Shown here: positions 14,423 to 20,792 of the stretch, piece after piece
How the letters are laid out: every line of letters starts with the position of its first letter
Numbering within the stretch: the first letter of the stretch is position 1
NCBI GenBank assembly: GCA_031553685.1
Contig: JAVBLE010000047.1
Coordinates: 1 to 20,792, forward strand
Direction: 5' to 3'
Origin: JAFGVL01 sp031553685
GTDB lineage: Bacteria > Bacteroidota > Bacteroidia > Bacteroidales > Paludibacteraceae
Length of the DNA: 20,792 nucleotides
Notes under the pieces: generated by a model
What the model was told of the DNA's origin: nothing
Seen by the model: the letters and a program-made list of their open reading frames with translations, nothing else
The model's database searches: none
Translations under genes and position numbers: made by a program

Positions 14423-14461
14423 TCTTTTATCTTTATTCTAAAATCTTTAATCTTTAAAAAA
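14423..14461. repeat. right repeat flank between the four-helix-bundle gene and groEL
   Basis: A pyrimidine-rich series of TCTTTTATCT, TTATTCTAAAA and TCTTTAATCT followed by an A-run, ending at the groEL ATG. It is composed of the same words as the left flank and the 18.5-19.2 kb array, in the same orientation as the left flank. Confidence 0.7.
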
Positions 14462-16096
14462 ATGGCAAAAGAAATTAAATTTAATATCGACGCTCGCGAT
14501 GAGCTAAAAAAAGGGATTGATCAATTGGCAGACGCCGTAAAAGTAACCCTCGGACCCAAAGGTCGCAATGTAATCATTGAGAAAAAATTCGGTGCGCCGC
14601 ACATCACCAAAGACGGTGTAACTGTGGCGAAAGAAATCGAACTGGCAGAACCATTCCAAAATATGGGCGCCCAAATGGTGAAAGAAGTAGCCTCTAAAAC
14701 CGGCGACGACGCCGGCGACGGAACAACTACCGCAACCGTATTGGCACAATCGATCGTAGCTGTAGGTCTGAAAAATGTAACTGCCGGAGCAAACCCAATG
14801 GATTTGAAACGCGGTATCGACAAAGCCGTAGCAGCCGTTGTGGCAAGCCTCAAAGCACAATCGCAAACCGTAGGCGACGACTACAACAAGATAGAACAAG
14901 TAGCCTCTGTGTCGGCAAACAACGACAGCACTATCGGTAAACTGATTGCCGACGCCATGCGCAAAGTGTCCAAAGACGGCGTTATCACTATCGAAGAAGC
15001 CAAAGGAACCGACACTACCATCGAAGTAGTAGAAGGAATGCAGTTCGATCGCGGATACCTTTCGCCTTATTTCGTAACCAATACCGAAAAGATGGAAGTC
15101 GAAATGGAAAATCCGTTGGTATTGTTGCACGATAAAAAGATTTCTTCGTTGAAAGAAATGCTTCCAATCCTCGAAGCAGCTGTACAAACAAGCCGTCCGT
15201 TGTTGATCATTGCCGAAGATGTGGATAGCGAAGCCCTTACTACTTTGGTGGTGAACCGCTTGCGTGCCGGATTAAAAATCTGCGCCGTGAAAGCACCCGG
15301 CTTTGGCGACCGCCGCAAAGAAATGCTCGAAGACATTGCCATCCTTACCGGAGGCGTTGTTATCAGCGAAGAAAAAGGCTTGAAACTCGACGCCGCCACC
15401 ATCGAAATGCTTGGTAAAGCCGAAAAAATAACGGTAAACAAAGACAATACCACCATTGTAAACGGTGCCGGCGCCAAAGATATGATCGCCGCTCGCGTAG
15501 GGCAAATCAAAGCACAAATCGAAACAACCACTTCGAGCTACGACAAAGAGAAACTGCAAGAGCGCTTGGCTAAATTGGCAGGCGGTGTAGCAGTGCTTTA
15601 TGTCGGTGCCGCTTCCGAAGTAGAAATGAAAGAGAAAAAAGACCGTGTGGATGATGCCCTTTGCGCTACCCGTGCCGCTATCGAAGAAGGAACCGTTCCG
15701 GGCGGAGGTGTGGCTTATATCCGCGCTATCGCTGCGTTGGAAAACCTTAAAGGCGACAACGAAGACGAAACAACCGGTATCGAAATCGTGAAACGCGCTA
15801 TCGAAGAACCCCTTCGTCAAATCGTGGCCAATGCAGGTAAAGAAGGCGCCGTTATCGTACAAAAAGTAAAAGAAGGCAAAGACGACTTTGGTTACAATGC
15901 CCGCACTGATGTGTACGAAAACTTCTACGCAGCCGGCGTTATCGACCCTGCCAAAGTAGCCCGTGTAGCATTGGAAAATGCAGCATCTATTGCCGGCATG
16001 ATGCTCACAACCGAGTGTGTCGTAGCCGACAAAAAAGAAGAAAACCCAATGCCGGCAATGCCTCCAATGGGTGGCGGTATGGGCGGCATGATGTAA
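14462..16096 (+). CDS. groEL: chaperonin GroEL
   Basis: The 60-kDa chaperonin that folds proteins in an ATP-driven double ring with GroES. 544 residues, full length. Visible: VKVTLGPKGRNV (about 27-38), the ATP-binding DGTTTATVL (from about 86), the apical domain with PYFVTN and the GFGDRRKEML region, GGVAVLYVGAASEVE, and the C-terminal flexible tail of GGM repeats (PPMGGGMGGMM). No residue of the nucleotide site appears altered. Several long reverse-strand open frames over this gene are composition shadows. It ends before a strong terminator at 16144. The immediate upstream 39 nt are repeat-derived, so its ribosome-loading region has been rebuilt by the insertion. Confidence 0.98.
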   Translation: MAKEIKFNIDARDELKKGIDQLADAVKVTLGPKGRNVIIEKKFGAPHITKDGVTVAKEIELAEPFQNMGAQMVKEVASKTGDDAGDGTTTATVLAQSIVAVGLKNVTAGANPMDLKRGIDKAVAAVVASLKAQSQTVGDDYNKIEQVASVSANNDSTIGKLIADAMRKVSKDGVITIEEAKGTDTTIEVVEGMQFDRGYLSPYFVTNTEKMEVEMENPLVLLHDKKISSLKEMLPILEAAVQTSRPLLIIAEDVDSEALTTLVVNRLRAGLKICAVKAPGFGDRRKEMLEDIAILTGGVVISEEKGLKLDAATIEMLGKAEKITVNKDNTTIVNGAGAKDMIAARVGQIKAQIETTTSSYDKEKLQERLAKLAGGVAVLYVGAASEVEMKEKKDRVDDALCATRAAIEEGTVPGGGVAYIRAIAALENLKGDNEDETTGIEIVKRAIEEPLRQIVANAGKEGAVIVQKVKEGKDDFGYNARTDVYENFYAAGVIDPAKVARVALENAASIAGMMLTTECVVADKKEENPMPAMPPMGGGMGGMM

Positions 16097-16143
16097 AAAA
16101 CATTGAACACATGTAGGAGCTAAAAATTTTTCGCCCACCAAAG

Positions 16144-16176
16144 AATCCCTTGCAGTCGTTGTAAGGGATTTTTTTT
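16144..16176 (+). terminator. intrinsic terminator of the groES-groEL operon
   Basis: An 8-bp stem AATCCCTT (16144-16151) with AAGGGATT (16163-16170), an 11-nt loop, then six further T. It lies 48 nt after the groEL stop. Confidence 0.85.
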
Positions 16177-16189
16177 CATCATAAACAAG

Positions 16190-16241
16190 CCGCGTAGCGG
16201 TGACACATAGCGATATTGCGAATTATGTCATCGCTACGCGG
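16190..16241. repeat. inverted repeat after groEL
   Basis: CCGCGTAGCGG (16190-16200) pairs with TCGCTACGCGG (16231-16241), extended inwards by TGACACATA/TATGTCA with small bulges. It is distinct from the groEL terminator just before it and resembles a dispersed palindrome. Confidence 0.7.
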
Positions 16242-16280
16242 TTCTATTTTGTATTTACATTTTATCCGTGGGCTACTTGC

Positions 16281-16574
16281 TGTAGCAGCAATATGATATA
16301 TTGGTTGGATATGGCTACTTGCTGTAACAACAAAGCGGTAGATTTGATAAAGATGTGGCTTCGCTGTAGCAGCAAAGTGGTAGATTTGATAAAGATGTGG
16401 CTTTGCTGTAACAGCAAAGTGGTAGATTTGATAAAGATGTGGCTTCGCTGTAGCAGCAAAGCGGTAGATTTGATAAAGATATGACTTCGCTGTAGCAGCA
16501 AAGTGGTAGATTTGTTGAATATCTGGCTTTGCTGTTGCAACAATGTGATATATTGGTTGGATATGGCTACTTGA
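16281..16574. repeat. 42-bp tandem repeat (minisatellite), seven units
   Basis: Seven contiguous 42-bp units start at 16281, 16323, 16365, 16407, 16449, 16491 and 16533. The inner five share GGTAGATTTG, most continuing ATAAAGATGTGGC; the first and last share a different variant (GATATATTGGTTGGATATGG), so the array has matching outer edges. Units begin TGTAGCAGCA or close variants. Because 42 is a multiple of three, both strands read as 14-residue repeats; neither reading looks like a real gene. Confidence 0.88.
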
Positions 16575-16886
16575 TGCAAGGCAATGACGATCTTTTTATT
16601 AATTTAAGCCTGGTACATGACAACAGTTGCACACTGATACGCCAACCCGCGTATGCGGACGCGCGAGGGATAGCAGCGACACCCCGCAGCGTAGCGAGGA
16701 GTATAGCGGATAGCCCGACCCTGCCGACAATTAAACAATTGTTAAACATGAACGGAAAGCGGCAGGGACGCGCCCAAATATTTTTTTGTTATGTACGAAT
16801 GATATAAAGCAATAAAAGTACGGTCATGTGTTGCTTTAATGGGTCGAAACTATTTACCTCTATTTTCTGAATAAGATTTTAAACAT
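16575..16886. other. gene-free repeat stretch before obg
   Basis: Holds a GC-rich element (about 16640-16787). One part of it, GGAGTATAGCGGATAGCC then CGACCCTGCCGACA (16698-16731), matches 588-620 closely, and CCCTGCCG/CGGCAGGG forms a stem. This element appears to lie inside an AT-rich repeat whose parts (GTACATGACA at 16613; GCAATAAAAGTACGGTCATG from 16809) recur together at 20583-20640. No coding sequence is supported. Confidence 0.6.
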
Positions 16887-16894
16887 TACCTTTG
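16887..16894 (+). promoter_or_regulatory. candidate -7 element for obg
   Basis: TACCTTTG fits TAnnTTTG. The -33 region has only TTTTCTG. Transcription from here would carry the GC-rich palindromic repeat (16920-17033) in the obg leader. Confidence 0.45.
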
Positions 16895-16919
16895 TAAACT
16901 ATTAATTTAAAAACATTAA

Positions 16920-17033
16920 CCTCCCCCCAACCCCTCCCAAGGAGGGGAGAACTCTCTTGCAAACAACCTGCTTCCAATATCAGTTCGTTTGTAAATGCCT
17001 CTCCCTCCCTTTGGGGGAGGGTTGGGGTGGGGT
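16920..17033. repeat. GC-rich palindromic repeat (family A) abutting the obg start
   Basis: Left end CCTCCCCCCAACCCCTCCC with AAGGAGGGGAG, right end CCTCCCTTTGGGGGAGG then GTTGGGGTGGGG. It is the third member of the family that lies inside mfd and the aminotransferase. Only 9 nt separate its end from the obg ATG. Confidence 0.85.
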
Positions 17034-17042
17034 CTGAATTTT

Positions 17043-18188
17043 ATGGCCGAATCGAATTTTGTTGATTATGTAAAAATATTTTGCCGCTCGGGTAAGGGCG
17101 GTCCTGGTTCTACACACTTCCACCGCGAGAAATACATCCCCAAAGGTGGACCTGATGGCGGGGATGGCGGTCGGGGAGGGCATGTAATCCTGCGCGCTAA
17201 TAAAAACCTGTGGACACTTATCCACCTTAAATATGCCCGGCATATTTTTGCCGGACATGGCGAAGGAGGTAGCCGCAGCCGCAGTTTTGGAAAGGACGGC
17301 GAGGATAAGGTGATTGAAGTGCCTGTGGGAACTGTGGCATACGATGGCGAAACGGGCGAGTTTCTTTGCGAACTGGCAGAAGACGGACAGGAGATAATCT
17401 TGCTTAAAGGCGGTCGGGGAGGGTTGGGCAACTGGCACTTTCGCAGCTCAACTAACCAAACGCCTCGCTACGCCCAACCCGGCGAACCAATGCAGGAAAG
17501 AACCGTTATACTCGAACTCAAAGTGCTTGCCGATGTTGGTCTGGTGGGCTTCCCCAATGCCGGGAAATCTACATTACTGTCGGTTGTTTCGGCAGCAAAG
17601 CCGGAGATAGCGAATTATCCCTTCACCACACTTGTTCCTAATTTGGGCATTGTGCCTTACCGCGACAATCGTTCGTTTTGTATGGCCGACATTCCGGGAA
17701 TTATTGAAGGTGCGCACGAAGGTCGCGGGCTTGGCTTGCGTTTCTTGCGCCACATTGAGCGAAATGCTATTTTGCTGTTCCTTATTCCGGCAGATACTGA
17801 TAATATTCAAAAAGAATACAATATTTTGCTCAATGAATTGGCGCAATTTAATCCTGAATTATTGGATAAACAACGCATTCTGGCTATTTCGAAAAGCGAC
17901 ATGCTCGACGAAGAACTGATGGCTGAAATGAAAAAGGAATTGCCAACGGACTTAAAAACGATATTTATTTCATCCGTTTCGGGCTTTGGTATTGAGCAAT
18001 TGAAAGATATTCTTTGGGAAGAAATCAACAAGGAAGAAAACCGCGTAATGACTATTTCTCATCGTCCGATGGAGATAAAACATATTGAAAAAGACCAGGA
18101 TGAAGAGTATTTTGAAGATGAATTTGAAAGCGATGAAGAGGATGAAGAGATAAATTACGAAGAATTTGATTGGGAAGAGGACGAATAA
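17043..18188 (+). CDS. obg: GTPase Obg (ribosome assembly / stress GTPase)
   Basis: Obg binds late 50S ribosomal precursors and links GTP status to growth. 381 residues. Residues 1 to about 158 form the glycine-rich Obg fold (GGPGSTHFHREKYIPKGGPDGGDGG, cut here by reading only its repeats of Gly). The G domain follows, with G1 GFPNAGKST (169-177), the switch PFTTLVPNLG, G3 DIPG (216-219), G4 SKSD (283-286, Ser in place of the usual Asn) and a G5-like ISSVSGFG. The C-terminus (about 345-381) is a highly acidic Asp/Glu tail. The ATG at 17043 fits the conserved MAESNFVDYVK start; the upstream in-frame ATG at 16995 lies in the repeat. xseB follows after 101 nt. Confidence 0.96.
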   Translation: MAESNFVDYVKIFCRSGKGGPGSTHFHREKYIPKGGPDGGDGGRGGHVILRANKNLWTLIHLKYARHIFAGHGEGGSRSRSFGKDGEDKVIEVPVGTVAYDGETGEFLCELAEDGQEIILLKGGRGGLGNWHFRSSTNQTPRYAQPGEPMQERTVILELKVLADVGLVGFPNAGKSTLLSVVSAAKPEIANYPFTTLVPNLGIVPYRDNRSFCMADIPGIIEGAHEGRGLGLRFLRHIERNAILLFLIPADTDNIQKEYNILLNELAQFNPELLDKQRILAISKSDMLDEELMAEMKKELPTDLKTIFISSVSGFGIEQLKDILWEEINKEENRVMTISHRPMEIKHIEKDQDEEYFEDEFESDEEDEEINYEEFDWEEDE

Positions 18189-18211
18189 GTCTATGTACAA
18201 TTAGACAATTG

Positions 18212-18284
18212 ACCATTTACTATTTTACTAAACCTGATTTATATTGTTTTAAATAGTAAATTGTAAATCGTTAAATAGTAAATA
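18212..18284. repeat. AT-rich inverted repeat ahead of xseB
   Basis: CCATTTACTATTTTACTA on the left and direct copies of AAATAGTAAATTGTAAAT / AAATAGTAAAT on the right form an imperfect inverted repeat that ends 6 nt before the xseB ATG. Neither a Shine-Dalgarno site nor a good promoter is apparent in the gap. Confidence 0.6.
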
Positions 18285-18289
18285 TTTTC

Positions 18290-18490
18290 ATGGCAAAAAA
18301 AACACAAACATATACCGAAGCATACACCGAGTTGGAGCAAATCCTGTCCGAACTCGAAAGTGCCGATCTGGATATCGACACGCTATCCGAAAAAGTGCAG
18401 CGCGCTACCGAACTCATCGGCATTTGCCGCGATAAACTCAAAAAAGTAGACGCCGATATCCAGAAAACAATGGATGAAATTTCTTTATAG
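18290..18490 (+). CDS. xseB: exodeoxyribonuclease VII small subunit
   Basis: XseB binds in several copies to XseA to form exonuclease VII, which degrades single-stranded DNA in both directions. The 66 residues match the family's small size. The signature YTEAYTELEQILSELE, then DIDTLSEKVQRATELI and CRDKLKKVD, forms the two-helix pattern of the family. No xseA gene lies within the window, although the two are often adjacent, so the large subunit must be elsewhere. The gene is bordered on both sides by repeat DNA: an AT-rich inverted repeat before it and the long array immediately after its stop. Confidence 0.9.
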   Translation: MAKKTQTYTEAYTELEQILSELESADLDIDTLSEKVQRATELIGICRDKLKKVDADIQKTMDEISL

Positions 18491-19183
18491 ACTTAAAGAT
18501 TTCAGAATAGACTTAGAGATTAAAGACAAAAGAATAAAGACTTAGAATGTGTTCCTTTGTCTTCACTCTTTTGTCTTTGTTCTTTTGTCTATTTTTTGAG
18601 ATTAAAGACTTTTAGATTGGAGAATAAAGACAACTGTATTTTATGTCTTTCTTCTTATGTCTTTAATCTTATGTCTTTAATCTTTTGTTTTTGTTCTATT
18701 GTCTTTGCTCTTTTGTCTTTAATCTATTGTCTTTAATCTATTGTCTTTGTTCTTTTGTCTATTTTTTGAGATTAAAGACTTTTAGATTGGAGAATAAAGA
18801 CAACTGTATTTTATGTCTTTGTTCTATTGTCTTTGTTCTATTGTCTTTGCTCTTTTGTCTTTGCTCTTTTGTCTTTAATCTTTTGTCTATTTTTTGAGAT
18901 TAAAGACTTTTAGATTGGAGAATAAAGACAACTGTATTTTATGTCTTTGTTCTTTTGTCTTTGTTCTTTTGTCTTTAATCTTTTGTCTATTTTTTAAGAT
19001 TAAAGACTTTTAGATTGGAGAATAAAGACGATTGCATTTTTGTCTTTGTTCTATTGTCTTTAATCTATTGTCTTTAATCTATTGTCTATTTTTTGAGATT
19101 AAAGACTTTTAGATTGGAGAATAAAGACAACTGTATTTTATGTCTTTGTTCTTTTGTCTTTTGTCTTTAATCTTTATTCTTAC
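18491..19183. repeat. composite repeat array: five 57-bp cores with 12-bp satellite words between
   Basis: Five copies of a 57-bp core start at about 18587, 18757, 18885, 18985 and 19084. Each reads GTCTATTTTTTGAGATTAAA, then GACTTTTAGATTGGAGAA, then TAAAGACAACTGTATTTTAT, with a few substitutions in copy 4. Between them are variable numbers of 12-bp words (TGTCTTTGTTCT, TGTCTTTAATCT, TGTCTTTGCTCT). AGATTAAAGAC of the core can pair with GTCTTTAATCT words upstream, giving a series of hairpins. The left end (18491-18540) carries the words in opposite orientation. No gene lies here; the array ends at the start of the next gene. Confidence 0.9.
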
Positions 19184-20443
19184 ATGCAACGAAAAGACCT
19201 CGAAATAATGGCTCCCGCAGGCTCGTGGGAAAGCCTTACTGCTGCTATCAAAGCCGGTGCCGATTCTGTATATTTCGGCATTGAGAACCTGAACATGCGT
19301 TCGCGTTCGTCAAACAACTTTACTACCGATGATTTGCGCGAGATTGTGCGCATTTGCACCGAAGCCGGCGTAAAAACATATCTTACCATCAACACCGTTA
19401 TTTATGATAATGATTTATCCTTAATGCGTCATATTGTAGACACGGCGCACGAAAGCGGTGTGTCTGCCATCATTGCTGCCGATGTAGCGGTGATGATGTA
19501 TGCCCGCACAAAAGGCGTTGAGGTACACCTTTCTACCCAACTCAACATTTCCAATGTGGAGGCTTTGCGGTTTTACGCACAGTTTGCCGATGTAGTAGTG
19601 CTTGCCCGCGAGTTGAACATGGAGCAGGTAGCCGAAATCTATCAATATATTATAGATGAAAAAATCACAGGTCCGGGCGGCGAACTGATCCGTATCGAGA
19701 TGTTTTGCCACGGCGCGCTGTGCATGGCTGTTTCGGGCAAATGTTATTTGAGTTTGCACGAGCGCAACTATTCGGCAAATCGTGGCGGCTGTTTGCAAAT
19801 ATGCCGCCGGGGCTATATTGTGAAAGATAAAGAATCGGACACGGAACTCGAAATCGACAACGAATATATCATGTCGCCTCGCGATCTCAAGACCATTCAT
19901 TTTATTAATAAGATGATAGATTCCGGTGTGCGGGTGTTCAAGATAGAGGGGCGGGCACGCGCTGCCGAATATGTCAAAACGGTGGTGGAGTGTTACAAAG
20001 AGGCGATTGAGAGTTATTTGGACGGTTCGTATACCGAAGATAAGATTAAAGCGTGGGACGCCCGTTTGCGCCGTGTGTTCAATCGTGGTTTTTGGGATGG
20101 GTATTATCTCGGGCAGCGATTGGGTGAGTGGAGTCCAAAATATGGATCGGAAGCTACCGTAAAGAAAGTGTATGTAGGCAAATGTACCAACTATTTTGCC
20201 AAGTCGGGTGTAGCCGAATTCCTGATAGAAACCCAAGATATCAGCGTGGGCGACGAGTTTGTGATTACCGGACCAACTACCGGAGCTTACGAAGCAACGG
20301 CAGAGGAAATCCGTGTGGATTTTAAACCTGTACAAAAAGCCGTGAAAGGTGATATTATCTCCATTGCCGTAACCGAACGCATTCGCCGCAACGACAAGCT
20401 ATTCAAATGGGTGGATGCTAAATTGGTGAATGACGGACAGTGA
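19184..20443 (+). CDS. U32 family peptidase / tRNA hydroxylation-type protein (YegQ/TrhP-like)
   Basis: 419 residues. It opens with the characteristic MAPAGSWESLTAAIKAGADSVYFG, contains the U32 signature FCHGALCMAVSGKCYLS (about residues 173-190) with conserved cysteines there and in GGCLQICRRGY, then SPRDLKTIHFINKMIDSGV and FKIEGRARAAEYV. Family members are annotated as collagenase-like peptidases, but E. coli YegQ (TrhP) takes part in prephenate-dependent hydroxylation of wobble uridine in tRNA, and RlhA modifies 23S rRNA; this protein more likely belongs to that RNA-modifying group. The ATG at 19184 is chosen because the upstream ATG at 19154 lies within repeat sequence. The array ends directly at the start codon. 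Confidence 0.9.
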   Translation: MQRKDLEIMAPAGSWESLTAAIKAGADSVYFGIENLNMRSRSSNNFTTDDLREIVRICTEAGVKTYLTINTVIYDNDLSLMRHIVDTAHESGVSAIIAADVAVMMYARTKGVEVHLSTQLNISNVEALRFYAQFADVVVLARELNMEQVAEIYQYIIDEKITGPGGELIRIEMFCHGALCMAVSGKCYLSLHERNYSANRGGCLQICRRGYIVKDKESDTELEIDNEYIMSPRDLKTIHFINKMIDSGVRVFKIEGRARAAEYVKTVVECYKEAIESYLDGSYTEDKIKAWDARLRRVFNRGFWDGYYLGQRLGEWSPKYGSEATVKKVYVGKCTNYFAKSGVAEFLIETQDISVGDEFVITGPTTGAYEATAEEIRVDFKPVQKAVKGDIISIAVTERIRRNDKLFKWVDAKLVNDGQ

Positions 20444-20699
20444 TTATTTTACCGCAAAGTTTGCAAAGGAAACGCAAAGAACCCTTAGTTTGCAGTTTTA
20501 AAAAAATTACAAGGTTAGAATCTTTACTTTTGTTGTAAAAAAAGAAGGGAATTAACCGACTGAAAAGGTAAACTATGCTTTAGTACATGACAAAAATAAA
20601 TTTTAATGCTTAAATCAATAAAAGTATCGTCATGCGTTGCGGTGAGCTTAGTCGAACTGTCGACCTTGTGGAGGTACTGTGTTAGTTTCCAAATTATTT
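20444..20699. other. intergenic stretch with repeat fragments
   Basis: No coding sequence is supported. CGCAAAGTTTGCAAAGG (20453-20469) resembles the arms of dispersed CAAAG palindromes, TACTTTTG at 20525-20532 is a possible -7 element without a good -33, and 20583-20640 repeats parts of the 16613-16834 stretch (GTACATGACA, then AATAAAAGTA and GTCATG). A stretch like GGTGAGCTTAGTCGAAC follows. Confidence 0.5.
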
Positions 20700-20728
20700 T
20701 TGACGAAAAATTAAAATATTTATCTTTG
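20700..20728 (+). promoter_or_regulatory. promoter pointing out of the window
   Basis: TTG (20700-20702, within a T-run) followed by an 18-nt spacer and TATCTTTG (20721-20728) matches the Bacteroidota promoter pattern. The transcribed gene would begin beyond the last 60 bases, in which no start can be assigned with confidence. Confidence 0.6.
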
Positions 20729-20792
20729 TATCAGCCAAAGGAAGTCATTGTGCGATTCTTTGTACTGAAGACTATCCTGTGTAGTGGGAACT

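Noticed and set aside
14504..16141. Long minus-strand ORFs across groEL
   Set aside because: They are composition shadows of a highly expressed, codon-biased gene; the plus-strand product is unmistakable.
16281..16574. Repeat protein gene or CRISPR
   Set aside because: Units are contiguous with no spacers. Both strands are open only because 42 is divisible by three, and neither reading has a credible start or a normal amino acid composition.
16995..17042. N-terminal extension of Obg
   Set aside because: The codons come from the right arm of the GC-rich repeat; the conserved protein starts at 17043.
18491..19183. CRISPR array
   Set aside because: Intervals between cores are made of the same 12-bp words rather than unique spacers, spacing is irregular, and no cas gene is nearby.

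Overview
The window looks like a chromosomal segment of a Bacteroidota bacterium, probably Bacteroidales. The evidence is gene content (Bacteroidota-style Mfd with a DEEQ box, a C-terminal chorismate mutase fused to DAHP synthase, and a pheA / aminotransferase / DAHP synthase operon), promoters of the TTG-N19-TAnnTTTG type, near absence of Shine-Dalgarno sites, and many dispersed palindromic repeats. No phage, plasmid or rRNA/tRNA gene was recognised.

Layout. 1-103: tail of an unidentified gene. 104-699: repeat-only DNA (a 21-bp minisatellite and perfect palindromes). 700-7569, minus strand: two gene pairs, a lipid-kinase-like gene followed by mfd, and a CapA-like secreted protein followed by cysK. 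7570-8186: divergent intergenic region carrying a dispersed palindrome, a Bacteroidota promoter, a 19-residue leader peptide with eleven consecutive Tyr/Phe codons, and a matching antiterminator/terminator. 8187-12146, plus strand: an aromatic amino acid operon (prephenate dehydratase, aminotransferase, two small unknown ORFs, bifunctional DAHP synthase/chorismate mutase). 12239-13480, minus: an outer-membrane beta-barrel protein. 13701-16096, plus: groES, then an intruding four-helix-bundle (23S rRNA IVP family) gene, then groEL. 16097-17042: terminator, 42-bp minisatellite and GC-rich repeats. 17043-20443, plus: obg, xseB, a large repeat array, and a U32 peptidase-family gene. 20444-20792: repeats and a promoter pointing out of the window.

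Three things stand out. First, the aromatic operon appears to be controlled by ribosome-mediated attenuation: the leader peptide senses Tyr/Phe supply, and 8 nt directly after its stop codon can pair with the terminator's left arm. Second, at least three unrelated families of palindromic repeats sit in frame inside essential-type genes (three in mfd, one in the aminotransferase) as well as between genes, resembling the palindromic elements known from Rickettsia. Third, the four-helix-bundle gene splitting groES and groEL is preceded by a reverse-complement copy of the core sequence that makes up the repeat array at 18.5-19.2 kb, which suggests that these small genes and repeats form one mobile family.

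All calls are by reading; no database search was possible.
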